Below, in pieces: positions 55,929-64,000 of a DNA stretch of 64,000 nucleotides. The translations under genes and the position numbers were made by a program. Numbering within the stretch: position 1 is the stretch's first letter; each line of letters begins with the position of its first letter. Under the pieces are notes generated by a model, which was not told the origin of the DNA, ran no database searches, and worked only from the letters and a program-made list of their open reading frames with translations. The stretch spans positions 413,774-477,773 of the forward strand of contig NZ_QAIG01000013.1 of NCBI RefSeq assembly GCF_003060885.1. The letters are read 5' to 3'. Source of the stretch: Pseudomonas sp. HMWF032 (GTDB lineage: Bacteria > Pseudomonadota > Gammaproteobacteria > Pseudomonadales > Pseudomonadaceae).

Positions 55929-58820
55929 TCAGCGTGGATCAAGCGGCAGGTGCAACTGCGTGTCCGTCAGGTGTCCATCGCTCAGCTTGGACAGTGGTTG
56001 CGGATGGCCGATGACGTAACCCTGAGCATAGTCCAGACCAAGGCGGTGCACGCAGTCGAGGCTGGCCTGGGTTTCGACAAATTCAGCCACGGTTCGCAGG
56101 CCCAGTTGCTGGGCGATCTGTTGCATGGAGCCGACCATGGCCTGATTGATCGGGTCGCTCTCCAGTTGCAGGATAAAACTGCCGTCGATTTTCAAAATAT
56201 CCAGCGGCAAATGGCGCAGGTAGGCGTAGGACGCAAAACCGCTGCCGAAGTCATCCAGTGCCACCTTCAGGCCCATGCGGCGCAGTTGCGTAATCCATTG
56301 TGCCGAAACGCCCAGCTCGCCCAGGGCGACCATTTCCGTGACTTCAATGCACAGTTTGTGCGCGGGCAAGTTGTGCCGTTGCAACTCCTGCTCCAACAGT
56401 TCGTGGAAGTGCACGTTGAGCAGTGAGCTGGCTGTCAGGTTGAGGTTGACCTGCTCGAGCTGCGCCAGGTGCAGGGGGTTGTCCGCCAGCCACTGCAGCA
56501 GGTGAGTGACCACCCAGCGGTCGATGGCACCGAGAAAGCCATAACGTTCAGCAGCGTCGAGAAACTGTCCGGGGCTGACCCATGCGCCAGTCTGCGGGTC
56601 GCGGTAGCGCAGCAACACTTCATAGTGCAGCCCGTTGGCCGGCTGTTGCAGCGCCATCACCGGCTGATAGAACAGCTCGAAGTGGCCTTGTTCGATCGCC
56701 TCACGCAGGCGGGTGATCCACTGCAACTGGCGTTGGTGTTCGAGCAGTTGGCCGTCTTCGGGGTTGAACTGCTGCACCTGATTGCGGCCCAGGTGCTTGG
56801 CCCGTTGGCTGGCGCTGTCGGCCCAGTTCAGCGCGGTTTCCCAGTCGGTCACCGCACGGTTGAGTGCCAGCAAGCCGACGCTGGCCTGCACGCGGAAGGG
56901 GCGTCCCTTCCAGGTGAAGACAAATTGCTCAACACATTGGCGCAGGGCTTCTGCGTGCGCCAGCGCTGTCGGGTTGTCGGCATCGCGCAGCAACACGGCG
57001 AACTCATCACCGCCCAGGCGCGCCAACTCGGCGGCGTGCGGCAGGTGATGGAGCAGCTGGCTGGAGAGCTGACGCAGCAGCTGATCGCCCGCCGAGTGGC
57101 CACACAGATCGTTGACCTGCTTGAACTGATCCAGATCCAGACTAAGCAAGTGACTGAACCGGCGCGCATCCTCGCCCTGAAGGCTTTCGCGCAACAGACG
57201 TTCCAGTTCGCGGCGATTGAGCAAACCGGTCAGCGAATCATGCGCGGCCAGGTACTGCAGGCGCTCTTCCAGGGCGCGACGTTCGCTGAGGTCAACCACG
57301 ATGCCTTCGATGCAATCCTGGGTCGAACGCAGATGCAACGCTAGATACACCCAACGGCTCTGCCCATCCAGACCGTGCATCTGGCATTCCTGACTGATCG
57401 CGGGCTGCTCGCCGTGCAACTGCGCAACTTGCGCCGCCCAGTGTTCAGCGCCCAACAGCTGCTGCATGGACATATCCGCGTTCACCTGCGCCAATCCCAG
57501 CAGGGCGAGAAAACTCGGATTGGCCTCAATCAGCGTGCCGCTGCGGGTACAGCGGAAAATGCCCTCACCACTGCTGCTGAACAACGCCTGATACTGCTGC
57601 AGATTACCCAGCGCCTGGGCCTTGCTCTCGAGCAGAGCGCGACGGATCTGCTCCAGCTGTTTATCGAGGATGCCACCAAACAGCAGCATACTCAGCACCG
57701 GCAAGTAGGCGTGCATGTAATCGAAGCCCGACGGCAACGGAATCACCCCACTGCGCCCCAGCGGCACCAGCAGCATCAGCAGCAACGCCGAAGACCAGCA
57801 CAGCAGGTAACCGACGGCGTAAGGTCGCCGCTGACGCAACCCGAGCAGCAGCAGCAACAGCTGGAACGCCCCGGTCAGCAGGATCAGCACGTTCAGCGCC
57901 TGGTAAGCGCGGTAATGGCCATAGCTGATGATGGTCCAGCCACACACCAACAAGGTGGCCGCAAACAGGACATTGCGCAGGTAGCGCACGCGGCCTAATT
58001 CAAGCTGCAACGCGCTGGCCAGGAACAGGCTGCTGAAAATCAGCATGCCGGGATTGGCCAGGTTGGCCAGCTGGGCCGATAACCAGGTCCACTGCTGCCC
58101 CAGCAGACTGATAACACCATGCAGACTAGCGTTGTACAGCGCCACACTCGCCACTGTCAGGCAGAACCACACCAGCGGCGGCTCGCGCAGGGTGCTGAAT
58201 TTGACCAGGAAAAACAGCGTCAGGCTGAGCAGGGCACCCAGCAGCAGACCACTGCGCATCCAGTGCTCAGCCAGTAGCACAGCACTCTGCTCGGCCGCCA
58301 CCAACTGCATGGGCACGCTCACTGCTGAACCACTTTGCACGCGCAACAGCAACGTATGCGGCCCCTGGCCGAGGCGAGGCAAACTAAACATGAAGTGCGG
58401 AGTTGGCTCACCCCGCTGCAGGAAAGGCCGGTGATCACCACTGTAGAAGGGCGCGATCAGACGATCCCGGTCGTACAGCCAGACCTCGATGTCGTCAAGA
58501 AAGGGTCGATCGATGATCAACTCCAGCTGCACGGCCACCGGCGCATCGAGGCGAAAAGCCAGCCACCAGGCACTCGCCGAATACCCCAGGCGCGGTACAC
58601 CGCGTACCAGCGCGCCGTCGCGTTCGATCAACTGCTGCACTTCACCAGCGCTCAGGTTGCCCGTGCGATCTTCCAGCACCAGGCTGGCGGGCACCGCGAC
58701 CGGCTGCGTCAACTGCTCGGCCTTCAGCGTCAGCATCGGTATCGACGCATACACGGCATTGCTGCCCAGGACAACGCTGAGCAGCACAAGCAGAAAGGGA
58801 AGGTTGAACCGACGAAGCAT
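55929..58820 (-). CDS. Membrane c-di-GMP enzyme: 7TMR-DISM, PAS, GGDEF and EAL domains
   Basis: 963 residues: signal peptide (1-25), periplasmic 7TMR-DISM sensor (about 30-180), seven helices (185-385), PAS (about 405-510), GGDEF with intact RLGGDEFAVLL (601-611), and EAL with EVLLR (734-738) and ALDDFGSGFASYAYLRHLP. Both enzymatic signatures look intact, so it could make or break c-di-GMP. Confidence 0.92.
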   Translation of the reverse strand: MLRRFNLPFLLVLLSVVLGSNAVYASIPMLTLKAEQLTQPVAVPASLVLEDRTGNLSAGEVQQLIERDGALVRGVPRLGYSASAWWLAFRLDAPVAVQLELIIDRPFLDDIEVWLYDRDRLIAPFYSGDHRPFLQRGEPTPHFMFSLPRLGQGPHTLLLRVQSGSAVSVPMQLVAAEQSAVLLAEHWMRSGLLLGALLSLTLFFLVKFSTLREPPLVWFCLTVASVALYNASLHGVISLLGQQWTWLSAQLANLANPGMLIFSSLFLASALQLELGRVRYLRNVLFAATLLVCGWTIISYGHYRAYQALNVLILLTGAFQLLLLLLGLRQRRPYAVGYLLCWSSALLLMLLVPLGRSGVIPLPSGFDYMHAYLPVLSMLLFGGILDKQLEQIRRALLESKAQALGNLQQYQALFSSSGEGIFRCTRSGTLIEANPSFLALLGLAQVNADMSMQQLLGAEHWAAQVAQLHGEQPAISQECQMHGLDGQSRWVYLALHLRSTQDCIEGIVVDLSERRALEERLQYLAAHDSLTGLLNRRELERLLRESLQGEDARRFSHLLSLDLDQFKQVNDLCGHSAGDQLLRQLSSQLLHHLPHAAELARLGGDEFAVLLRDADNPTALAHAEALRQCVEQFVFTWKGRPFRVQASVGLLALNRAVTDWETALNWADSASQRAKHLGRNQVQQFNPEDGQLLEHQRQLQWITRLREAIEQGHFELFYQPVMALQQPANGLHYEVLLRYRDPQTGAWVSPGQFLDAAERYGFLGAIDRWVVTHLLQWLADNPLHLAQLEQVNLNLTASSLLNVHFHELLEQELQRHNLPAHKLCIEVTEMVALGELGVSAQWITQLRRMGLKVALDDFGSGFASYAYLRHLPLDILKIDGSFILQLESDPINQAMVGSMQQIAQQLGLRTVAEFVETQASLDCVHRLGLDYAQGYVIGHPQPLSKLSDGHLTDTQLHLPLDPR

Positions 58821-58901
58821 CCTGGCGCCTCTATCTACTGCGAGGTGCGCCAGGGCTCAGGGTGAACACGGCTCGCCTGGGCGAGTTGACGCTCTGGAAT
58901 T

Positions 58902-59336
58902 CTAGCTGAGAACTGGCGTTTTGATTGCGCTGACGGTCTCACTCAGCTCCAGCAGCAGACCGGTAATTTGCTCCGCACTCATGTTGAAAGGATCAAAACG
59001 ATCACTGGCCGAATATTTCAGAAACAACTCGCGATTCGCCTGCTTGGCACCGGCCCAGCCCATGCTCCAGGTGCTGTAGCGGCGCACGTTGATTTCGGCG
59101 TAGTCGAGGATGGTCAGGTCTTTGTGCCGACTGTCATCGGCCAGCCGGTTGTACAGCGCATTCACCTCGCTGCGTGGGCCTTCCAGCGCCTGCAGGAAGC
59201 TGTCGGCGTTGCAGCAGAGCATGCCGGTCAGGCCTTTGCTCGGGTTGTTGCGCTGTGAGCTGTCGAGAATGTCACGGATCAGCTCCGCCGACACGCTGTG
59301 ACTGGCACGGCTGGCATACGTGAGGCGTACAAGCAT
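58902..59336 (-). CDS. BLUF-domain blue-light sensor
   Basis: 144 residues from the ATG at 59336 (GAGGG 7 nt upstream). The FAD pocket matches AppA with a constant offset: Tyr7, Asn31, Gln49, Trp90 and Met92 (AppA Tyr21, Asn45, Gln63, Trp104, Met106). A short helical tail (about 100-144) is the only output region, so it should signal through a partner. Divergent from the arsS operon. Confidence 0.93.
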   Translation of the reverse strand: MLVRLTYASRASHSVSAELIRDILDSSQRNNPSKGLTGMLCCNADSFLQALEGPRSEVNALYNRLADDSRHKDLTILDYAEINVRRYSTWSMGWAGAKQANRELFLKYSASDRFDPFNMSAEQITGLLLELSETVSAIKTPVLS

Positions 59337-59378
59337 GATCGAGCCCTCAAAGACGGTAAAAGAAGATAAGGACTGTAA

Positions 59379-59411
59379 TTGTGCAATACCTGTACAAGTG
59401 TTGTACAACTT
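59379..59411. promoter_or_regulatory. Three tandem 11-bp repeats between the BLUF gene and arsS
   Basis: TTGTGCAATAC (59379-59389), CTGTACAAGTG (59390-59400) and TTGTACAACTT (59401-59411) share YTGTRCAA and repeat exactly every 11 bp, one helical turn. This is the pattern of CarH/LitR-type MerR operators. The array lies 43 bp before the BLUF start and 117 bp before arsS. Confidence 0.6.
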
Positions 59412-59429
59412 ATAAGGCGTAATTCTTGT

Positions 59430-59443
59430 TTACACCTGTGTAA
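59430..59443. promoter_or_regulatory. Dyad in the arsS promoter region
   Basis: TTACAC-CT-GTGTAA is a perfect inverted repeat. A possible -10 (TATAGT, 59465-59470) lies downstream; taking TGTAAC as -35 gives a 20-bp spacer, typical of MerR-activated promoters. This is a reading by eye. Confidence 0.4.
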
Positions 59444-59527
59444 CAAAAGCAGTCGAGCACTCTCTATAGTGGCGACCAGACGCCGACGACGCCCAATCAG
59501 TCCGCCTACCCTTAGAGGGATCCTACC

Positions 59528-60505
59528 GTGCACGCCATGCTGCCCCTGCTCGACCAACTGGCCTTTCCGGCGATCCGCCGCGGTCAACTGGAAGCGCTGC
59601 AGATCAACCTGACCTACCGCTGCAACCAGCGCTGCCTGCATTGTCACGTCAATGCCGGGCCGACGCGCACCGAGGCCATGACCGATGAAAGCCTGGCGTT
59701 GTTGCATCAAGTGATCGACGCCCACCCCGTACACACCCTCGACCTCACAGGCGGTGCGCCGGAGATGCACCCACGTTTTCGCGAGATCGTCAGCCACGCG
59801 CGCCGCGAAGGCCTGCGGGTGATCGACCGCTGCAACCTGACCATCCTCAGCGAGCCGGGGTATGCAGACCTGGCGCAGTTTCTCGCCGACCAAGGTGTGG
59901 AAATCAGTGCCTCGCTGCCCTGTTACTCGCGCGATAACGTCGACAAGCAGCGCGGTGATGGTGTGTTTGATGCCAGCATCCGTGGCCTGCAACAGCTCAA
60001 TGCCCTGGGTTACGGCCAGCCGGGCAGTGGCCTGATCCTCAACCTGGTGTTCAACCCACAAGGTCCAAGCCTGCCGCCGCCACAAGCGGCGCTCGAAGCC
60101 GATTACAAACGCCGTTTGGCCGAAGATTTCGGCATCGTCTTCAACCACCTGCTGACCATCACCAATCAACCCATTGCACGTTTTGGCAGCACCCTGGTCA
60201 GCAAAGGCCAGTTCAATGGCTACATGCAGTTGCTGCGCGACAGCTACCGGCCGGAAAACCTCGAACCATTGATGTGCCGCAGTCTGGTCAGCGTCGACTG
60301 GCAGGGCTACCTGTACGACTGCGACTTCAACCAGATGCTCGATTTGCCGCTGCAGTTGCAGGGCCAGCTGATCGGCCGCGAGCGCGCGCACCTGCGTGAC
60401 CTGCTGCTCGCCAGTCTGAATGGCAACCCGATCGTCACTCGTGATCATTGTTACGCCTGTACGGCTGGGCAGGGTTCCAGCTGCGGCGGCTCACTCACTT
60501 CCTAA
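59528..60505 (+). CDS. arsS: Radical SAM protein of the arsenosugar ArsS family
   Basis: 325 residues from the GTG at 59528 (GAGGG upstream). Cys32-x3-Cys36-x2-Cys39 (RCNQRCLHC) binds the first 4Fe-4S cluster; a C-terminal cysteine group (CYACTAGQGSSCGG) follows, with LTGGAPEMHPRF and LMCRSLVSVDWQGYLYDCDF between. ArsS acts in arsenosugar formation; no arsM methyltransferase is in the window. Confidence 0.85.
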   Translation: MHAMLPLLDQLAFPAIRRGQLEALQINLTYRCNQRCLHCHVNAGPTRTEAMTDESLALLHQVIDAHPVHTLDLTGGAPEMHPRFREIVSHARREGLRVIDRCNLTILSEPGYADLAQFLADQGVEISASLPCYSRDNVDKQRGDGVFDASIRGLQQLNALGYGQPGSGLILNLVFNPQGPSLPPPQAALEADYKRRLAEDFGIVFNHLLTITNQPIARFGSTLVSKGQFNGYMQLLRDSYRPENLEPLMCRSLVSVDWQGYLYDCDFNQMLDLPLQLQGQLIGRERAHLRDLLLASLNGNPIVTRDHCYACTAGQGSSCGGSLTS

Positions 60506-60515
60506 GGATCGAAGC

Positions 60516-61907
60516 ATGCAACCAACCAGTCTGACCGGGCTGTTTTTCTGGGGTTTTCTTGTGGTCTACGGCGTGCTGATGTTGGCGCTGTCGCCGCGCG
60601 CGGTGACCCTGGGCGGCTTCTTCAATGGCGAGGACAACCAGGGCCGCAGCGCCAGCCCGTGGTTGATCACTTCCAGCATTTTTATCAGCTGGATCTTCGC
60701 CAAATCGGTGACCAACGCCGCCAATCTGGGGGCCACTTATGGTCTGGTCGGCGGCCTGGCGTATGCCATGTACTGGTTGTCGATCCCGCTCACCGGTTTC
60801 GTCATCTACCGCCTGCGCCGCCGTTACGCGGCCACCGGGCTGGTGAGCTTCCTGAGCAGCCATTATGGCCATGGCGCAGCGCTGGCGTTCTCGGCGGCGA
60901 TCCTGATCCGCCTGTTTAACGAGGTGTGGAGCAACACCGCGGTGGTTGGCGGCTATTACGGTGACTCGGGCAGCTTCAAATTTATCGCCGCCGCCCTGCT
61001 GTTTACCGCCGTGACCCTGGCCTACAGCCTGCGCGGCGGGCTGCGCAGCTCGATCATTACCGACGCGGCGCAAGCGGCGATCTTCGTCATTGCGCTGGTC
61101 TGGGTGCTGGGCATGGTGTTGCCGCAGCACTCGCCCCGCGAGTTGGCCAGCACCAGTCATTGGGCGTTGAGTGCTGGCGTCGACCTGCTGCTGGTCGCCG
61201 GCTTGCAAGCCTTCAGCTATGGCTTCCACGACCCGGTGCTGACTGATCGCGGCTTTATCAGCGAAGAAAAGTCCATGCGCCGCTCCTTCCTGATTGCCGG
61301 CATTCTCGGTTTTATCGCCATTTTCGCCTTCAGCCTGATCGGCGTGCATGCCCAACTGCTGAGTGTGCCGGCTTCCGACAACGTGCCGGCCGCGCTGGCG
61401 AAAACCATGGGGATTGGCGCGCTGTTGCTGATGACCGTGGTGATGGTCTCCGCCGCCGGCTCAACCCTGGACTCGACCTTCTCCAGCCTGGCCAAACTGG
61501 TCGGCCGCGAGCTGCCAAAACTGGCCGGCCGCGATCTCGGGCAGAAAGCCATTGGCGTCGGGATGGCGGTGATGGTGGTGTTTGCCCTGCTGGGTAACCT
61601 GCCGATGATCGCCGGCACCGACATTCTCAAGGCCACCACCATCAGCGGCACCATGGTCATCGGCCTGGCCCCGGTATTTGTTCTGCATGGCCTGACCACG
61701 CCAACCCGCCTGGGTTTTCATCTGAGCTTCTGGACCGGTCTGGGCCTCGGTGTAGCCCTGACCCTGAACTGGATTCCGCAGAGCTGGGCCATCGGCGACG
61801 GCAAGTACGCCCTGCTGCTGGGCACCAACCTGTATGGCCTGGGCCTCTGTGTGTTGGGCTACCTGCTGCCGGGCTGGTTGTCGCGCCGCCCGCAACGGAC
61901 AGCTTGA
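60516..61907 (+). CDS. Sodium:solute symporter (SSS family)
   Basis: 463 residues from the ATG at 60516 (AAGGA 7 nt upstream), with about 13 membrane helices. Motif-like segments RLFNEVWSNTAVVGGYYG and SAAGSTLDSTFSSLAKL fit the family. It lies 10 bp after arsS and its stop overlaps the next start (TGATG), so it probably moves a substrate or product of the pathway. Confidence 0.85.
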   Translation: MQPTSLTGLFFWGFLVVYGVLMLALSPRAVTLGGFFNGEDNQGRSASPWLITSSIFISWIFAKSVTNAANLGATYGLVGGLAYAMYWLSIPLTGFVIYRLRRRYAATGLVSFLSSHYGHGAALAFSAAILIRLFNEVWSNTAVVGGYYGDSGSFKFIAAALLFTAVTLAYSLRGGLRSSIITDAAQAAIFVIALVWVLGMVLPQHSPRELASTSHWALSAGVDLLLVAGLQAFSYGFHDPVLTDRGFISEEKSMRRSFLIAGILGFIAIFAFSLIGVHAQLLSVPASDNVPAALAKTMGIGALLLMTVVMVSAAGSTLDSTFSSLAKLVGRELPKLAGRDLGQKAIGVGMAVMVVFALLGNLPMIAGTDILKATTISGTMVIGLAPVFVLHGLTTPTRLGFHLSFWTGLGLGVALTLNWIPQSWAIGDGKYALLLGTNLYGLGLCVLGYLLPGWLSRRPQRTA

Positions 61908-62875
61908 TGCGCGCCGGTCGCGATTGCCCGCTGGATTACCGTTTGCGGCGCGAGGCCTTTGCCGCTGAGCCGCTGTTTGCCTGCGACACGCTGTATGTGG
62001 CCGGTGGCCTGTATGGCAACCGTCAGGCCTTGGCGGCCCTGCAGCAGCGTGTGGCCAGTGAGCCGGGCGCGCGCCTGGTGTTCAACGGCGATGCCCACTG
62101 GTTTGACGCCGATGCTGCGATTTTCCAACAGATTGAGCAGGGCCTTGCGGACCATATGGCGCTGCGTGGCAATGTTGAAACCGAACTGGGTCGTGCCGAT
62201 GACAGCGGCGCGGGCTGCGGTTGCGCCTACCCGATGAGCGTGGATGAGGCCGTGGTCGAGCGCTCCAATGCCATCCAGCAGCAGTTGAAGCGCACCGTGC
62301 ACGGCATCCCCGGCATGGCGCAATGTTTGGCCACACGGCCCTGCACGGCGGTGGTCAGCGTGGCGGGGCAACGCGTGGCGATCAGCCATGGCGACGAGCA
62401 GTCTCTGGCGGGTTGGAGTTGTTCGCGTGAATCGCTGTGCGAGACGGCGCGTCAGCACGAGCTGGACCAATGGTTCGCCGCGCAGAACATTCAGGTGTTG
62501 GCCACCAGCCATACGTGCGCGGCGGTGGCGCTTAACCTGACGCACGGCGCGTTGATCAATAACGGCGCGGCCGGCATGAGCAACTTTGCCGGCGGTCGTT
62601 ATGGCCTGGTCAGCCGCATCGCCCGTACGCCCCACCCGGCTGCGCTCTACCGTGCCGAGCGCGACGGGGTGTTTATCGAGGCGCTTGCATTGAACTACGA
62701 CCACGATGCCTTCCTCGCCGATTTCGACCGCCAGTGGCCAGCCGGCAGCCCGGCGGCACTGTCCTACCGTTCACGTATTTTGGGTGCTGTGGCCGACCAG
62801 CCGCAGCATGCCCTACTGGCCGGCTTTAGCCTGTGCCACAGCCTGTGCGCTCTGGAGGCGCTGACTGATGAATAG
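61907..62875 (+). CDS. Metallophosphoesterase-like protein
   Basis: 322 residues. Motifs in order: LYVAGGLYGN, FNGDAHWFDA, LRGNVETELG, ISHGDE and ATSHTCAA, matching the GD/GNxE/GH pattern of calcineurin-like phosphatases although the first Asp-x-His block is altered. Several cysteines (CGCAYP; CSRESLC). TGATG coupling to the symporter and an 8-bp overlap with the next gene. Confidence 0.7.
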   Translation: MRAGRDCPLDYRLRREAFAAEPLFACDTLYVAGGLYGNRQALAALQQRVASEPGARLVFNGDAHWFDADAAIFQQIEQGLADHMALRGNVETELGRADDSGAGCGCAYPMSVDEAVVERSNAIQQQLKRTVHGIPGMAQCLATRPCTAVVSVAGQRVAISHGDEQSLAGWSCSRESLCETARQHELDQWFAAQNIQVLATSHTCAAVALNLTHGALINNGAAGMSNFAGGRYGLVSRIARTPHPAALYRAERDGVFIEALALNYDHDAFLADFDRQWPAGSPAALSYRSRILGAVADQPQHALLAGFSLCHSLCALEALTDE

Positions 62876-64000
62876 CCGTAAATTGGCCTTGATGGGCGTG
62901 ATTCTCGCCTTGCTGGGCAGCTTCTTTGTGTTCGACGTTGGCCAGTACCTCAATCTGGAGGCGCTTAAAGCACAGCAGGCGGCATTGAATGCCCAGGTAA
63001 CGGCGCAGCCCTGGCTGGCGGCCGGGGTGTTCTTCCTCGCCTATGTGGCGGTCACGGCATTGTCCTTGCCCGGTGCGGCGTTGATGACGCTGCTGGCCGG
63101 TGCGCTGTTCGGCCTGCTCGAAGGTTTTATTCTGGTGTCGTTCGCTTCGACGCTGGGGGCCACGTTGGCCATGCTCAGCAGCCGTTTTCTGCTGCGCGAC
63201 TGGGTGCAGAGCCGCTTTGGGCAGCGCTTGGCGGGTATTGATGCGGGCATTGAGCGTGAAGGCGCGTTTTATCTGTTTGCCCTGCGTCTGGTGCCAGTGT
63301 TCCCGTTCTTTTTGATCAACCTGGCCATGGGTCTGACCCGGCTGCCAGCGCGCACCTACTGGTGGGTGAGCCAACTGGGCATGCTGCCGGGCACGTTGGT
63401 GTTCGTGAACGCCGGGCGTGAACTGGGCAAGCTCGATTCGCTGGCCGGCATTCTTTCACCAGGGCTGCTCGGTGCCTTTGTGCTGCTCGGCGTATTCCCG
63501 CTGATCGCGCGCAAGCTGCTGGGCCTGATTCAGGCGCGGCGGGTGTACGCCGGTTGGGATAAACCCAAGACCTTCGACCGCAACCTGTTGGTGATCGGCG
63601 CGGGTGCCGGTGGCTTGGTCAGCGCGTACATCGCGGCGGCGGTAAAAGCCAAAGTCAGCCTGATCGAAAAACACCAGATGGGCGGCGACTGCCTGAACAC
63701 CGGCTGCGTGCCGTCCAAGGCGCTGCTGCGTTCGGCCAAGCTGGCCAATGAGCTGAAGAAAGCCCCGGCGCTGGGGTTTAGCGGTGTGCACGGCACGGTG
63801 GATTTCCCGGCGGTGATGGAACGGGTGCAGCGGGTGATTGCTGACATCGAGCCGCACGACTCGGTCGAACGCTACACCGGCTTGGGCGTTGAAGTGATTC
63901 AGGGGCAGGCGAAAATCCTCTCGCCCTGGAGCGTGGCGGTCAACGGCCAGACCCTGACCAGCCGCAACCTGATTATCGCCGCTGGCGCACGGCCGCTGGT
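62868..64000 (+). CDS. VTT (TVP38/TMEM64) membrane domain fused to FAD-dependent disulfide oxidoreductase, 3' end outside window
   Basis: 377 codons visible, running off the end. Residues 1-220 are a VTT-type membrane domain (six hydrophobic segments, LPGAALMTLLAGALFG; LVPVFPFFLINLAMG). From about 238 a pyridine nucleotide-disulfide oxidoreductase begins: LLVIGAGAGGLVSAYIAAA, then the redox-active pair in GGDCLNTGCVPSKALLRSA, as in mercuric reductase. ATG at 62868 overlaps the previous stop. Confidence 0.88.
   Translation, partial: MNSRKLALMGVILALLGSFFVFDVGQYLNLEALKAQQAALNAQVTAQPWLAAGVFFLAYVAVTALSLPGAALMTLLAGALFGLLEGFILVSFASTLGATLAMLSSRFLLRDWVQSRFGQRLAGIDAGIEREGAFYLFALRLVPVFPFFLINLAMGLTRLPARTYWWVSQLGMLPGTLVFVNAGRELGKLDSLAGILSPGLLGAFVLLGVFPLIARKLLGLIQARRVYAGWDKPKTFDRNLLVIGAGAGGLVSAYIAAAVKAKVSLIEKHQMGGDCLNTGCVPSKALLRSAKLANELKKAPALGFSGVHGTVDFPAVMERVQRVIADIEPHDSVERYTGLGVEVIQGQAKILSPWSVAVNGQTLTSRNLIIAAGARPL

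Noticed and set aside
59370..59445. P. putida LitR motif (TGTACA-N12-TGTACA type) between BLUF and arsS
   Set aside because: TGTACA half-sites occur, but none are 12 bp apart; the arrangement is an 11-bp tandem array, so only the CarH-like reading was kept.
59279..60448. 389-codon frame antisense to arsS
   Set aside because: arsS has its iron-sulfur cysteines and ribosome site; the antisense frame has neither a motif nor a plausible start.

Overview
The window looks like a chromosomal segment of a Pseudomonas species. Gene content and order match Pseudomonas throughout: the caa3-type cytochrome oxidase block (coxB-coxA-ctaG-coxC, surf1, a CxxxC protein, ctaA, ctaB, sco), the split transhydrogenase pntAA-pntAB-pntB, gcdR/gcdH-gcdG, nnrS-ppyR-hmp/norR, and gabD-gabT. 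All identifications are by reading the sequence; no database search was run.

Layout. 1-1610: tail of metQ, a LysR regulator and a VOC protein. 1615-10058: terminal oxidase and heme A assembly genes in two minus-strand units, separated by a small opposite-strand membrane gene. 10419-14518: unknown protein, beta-carbonic anhydrase, a radical SAM protein under a perfect LexA box, an AEC transporter and a GFA-type zinc protein. 14515-17971: minus-strand exported-protein operon (two DUF2388, one DUF4105 with HExxH) and two DUF1127 genes. 18411-21297: transhydrogenase. 21854-25502: glutarate (lysine) catabolism. 25509-29875: nitric oxide detoxification with three NorR sites and a sigma-54 promoter. 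30030-31931: HD-GYP phosphodiesterase and a DUF4410-like exported protein. 31976-37083: small surface-glycan cluster. 37171-38742: AraC regulator and small unknown genes. 38829-46180: orphan type VI secretion (T6SS) module. 46181-49570: divergent nucleotidyltransferase / ABC exporter pair. 49772-49848: tRNA-Arg(CCG). 50161-53060: GABA catabolism. 53505-58820: signalling genes (REC-HDOD, soluble CZB chemoreceptor, GGDEF-EAL). 58902-64000: BLUF photoreceptor divergent from an arsS-type operon that runs off the end.

The two places most worth attention are the following. (1) The T6SS module hcp / vgrG / DUF4123 adaptor / three DUF3304 membrane proteins / DUF2235 (Tle1-like) effector. Its overlapping start-stop junctions imply translational coupling, it carries a 245-nt perfect duplication and the scar of a fourth collapsed DUF3304 gene, and the lipase-like effector has lost both the serine and the histidine expected at its active site. 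(2) The BLUF-arsS intergenic region, where three head-to-tail 11-bp repeats resemble operators of CarH/LitR-type light regulators, suggesting light control of an arsenic-associated radical SAM operon.
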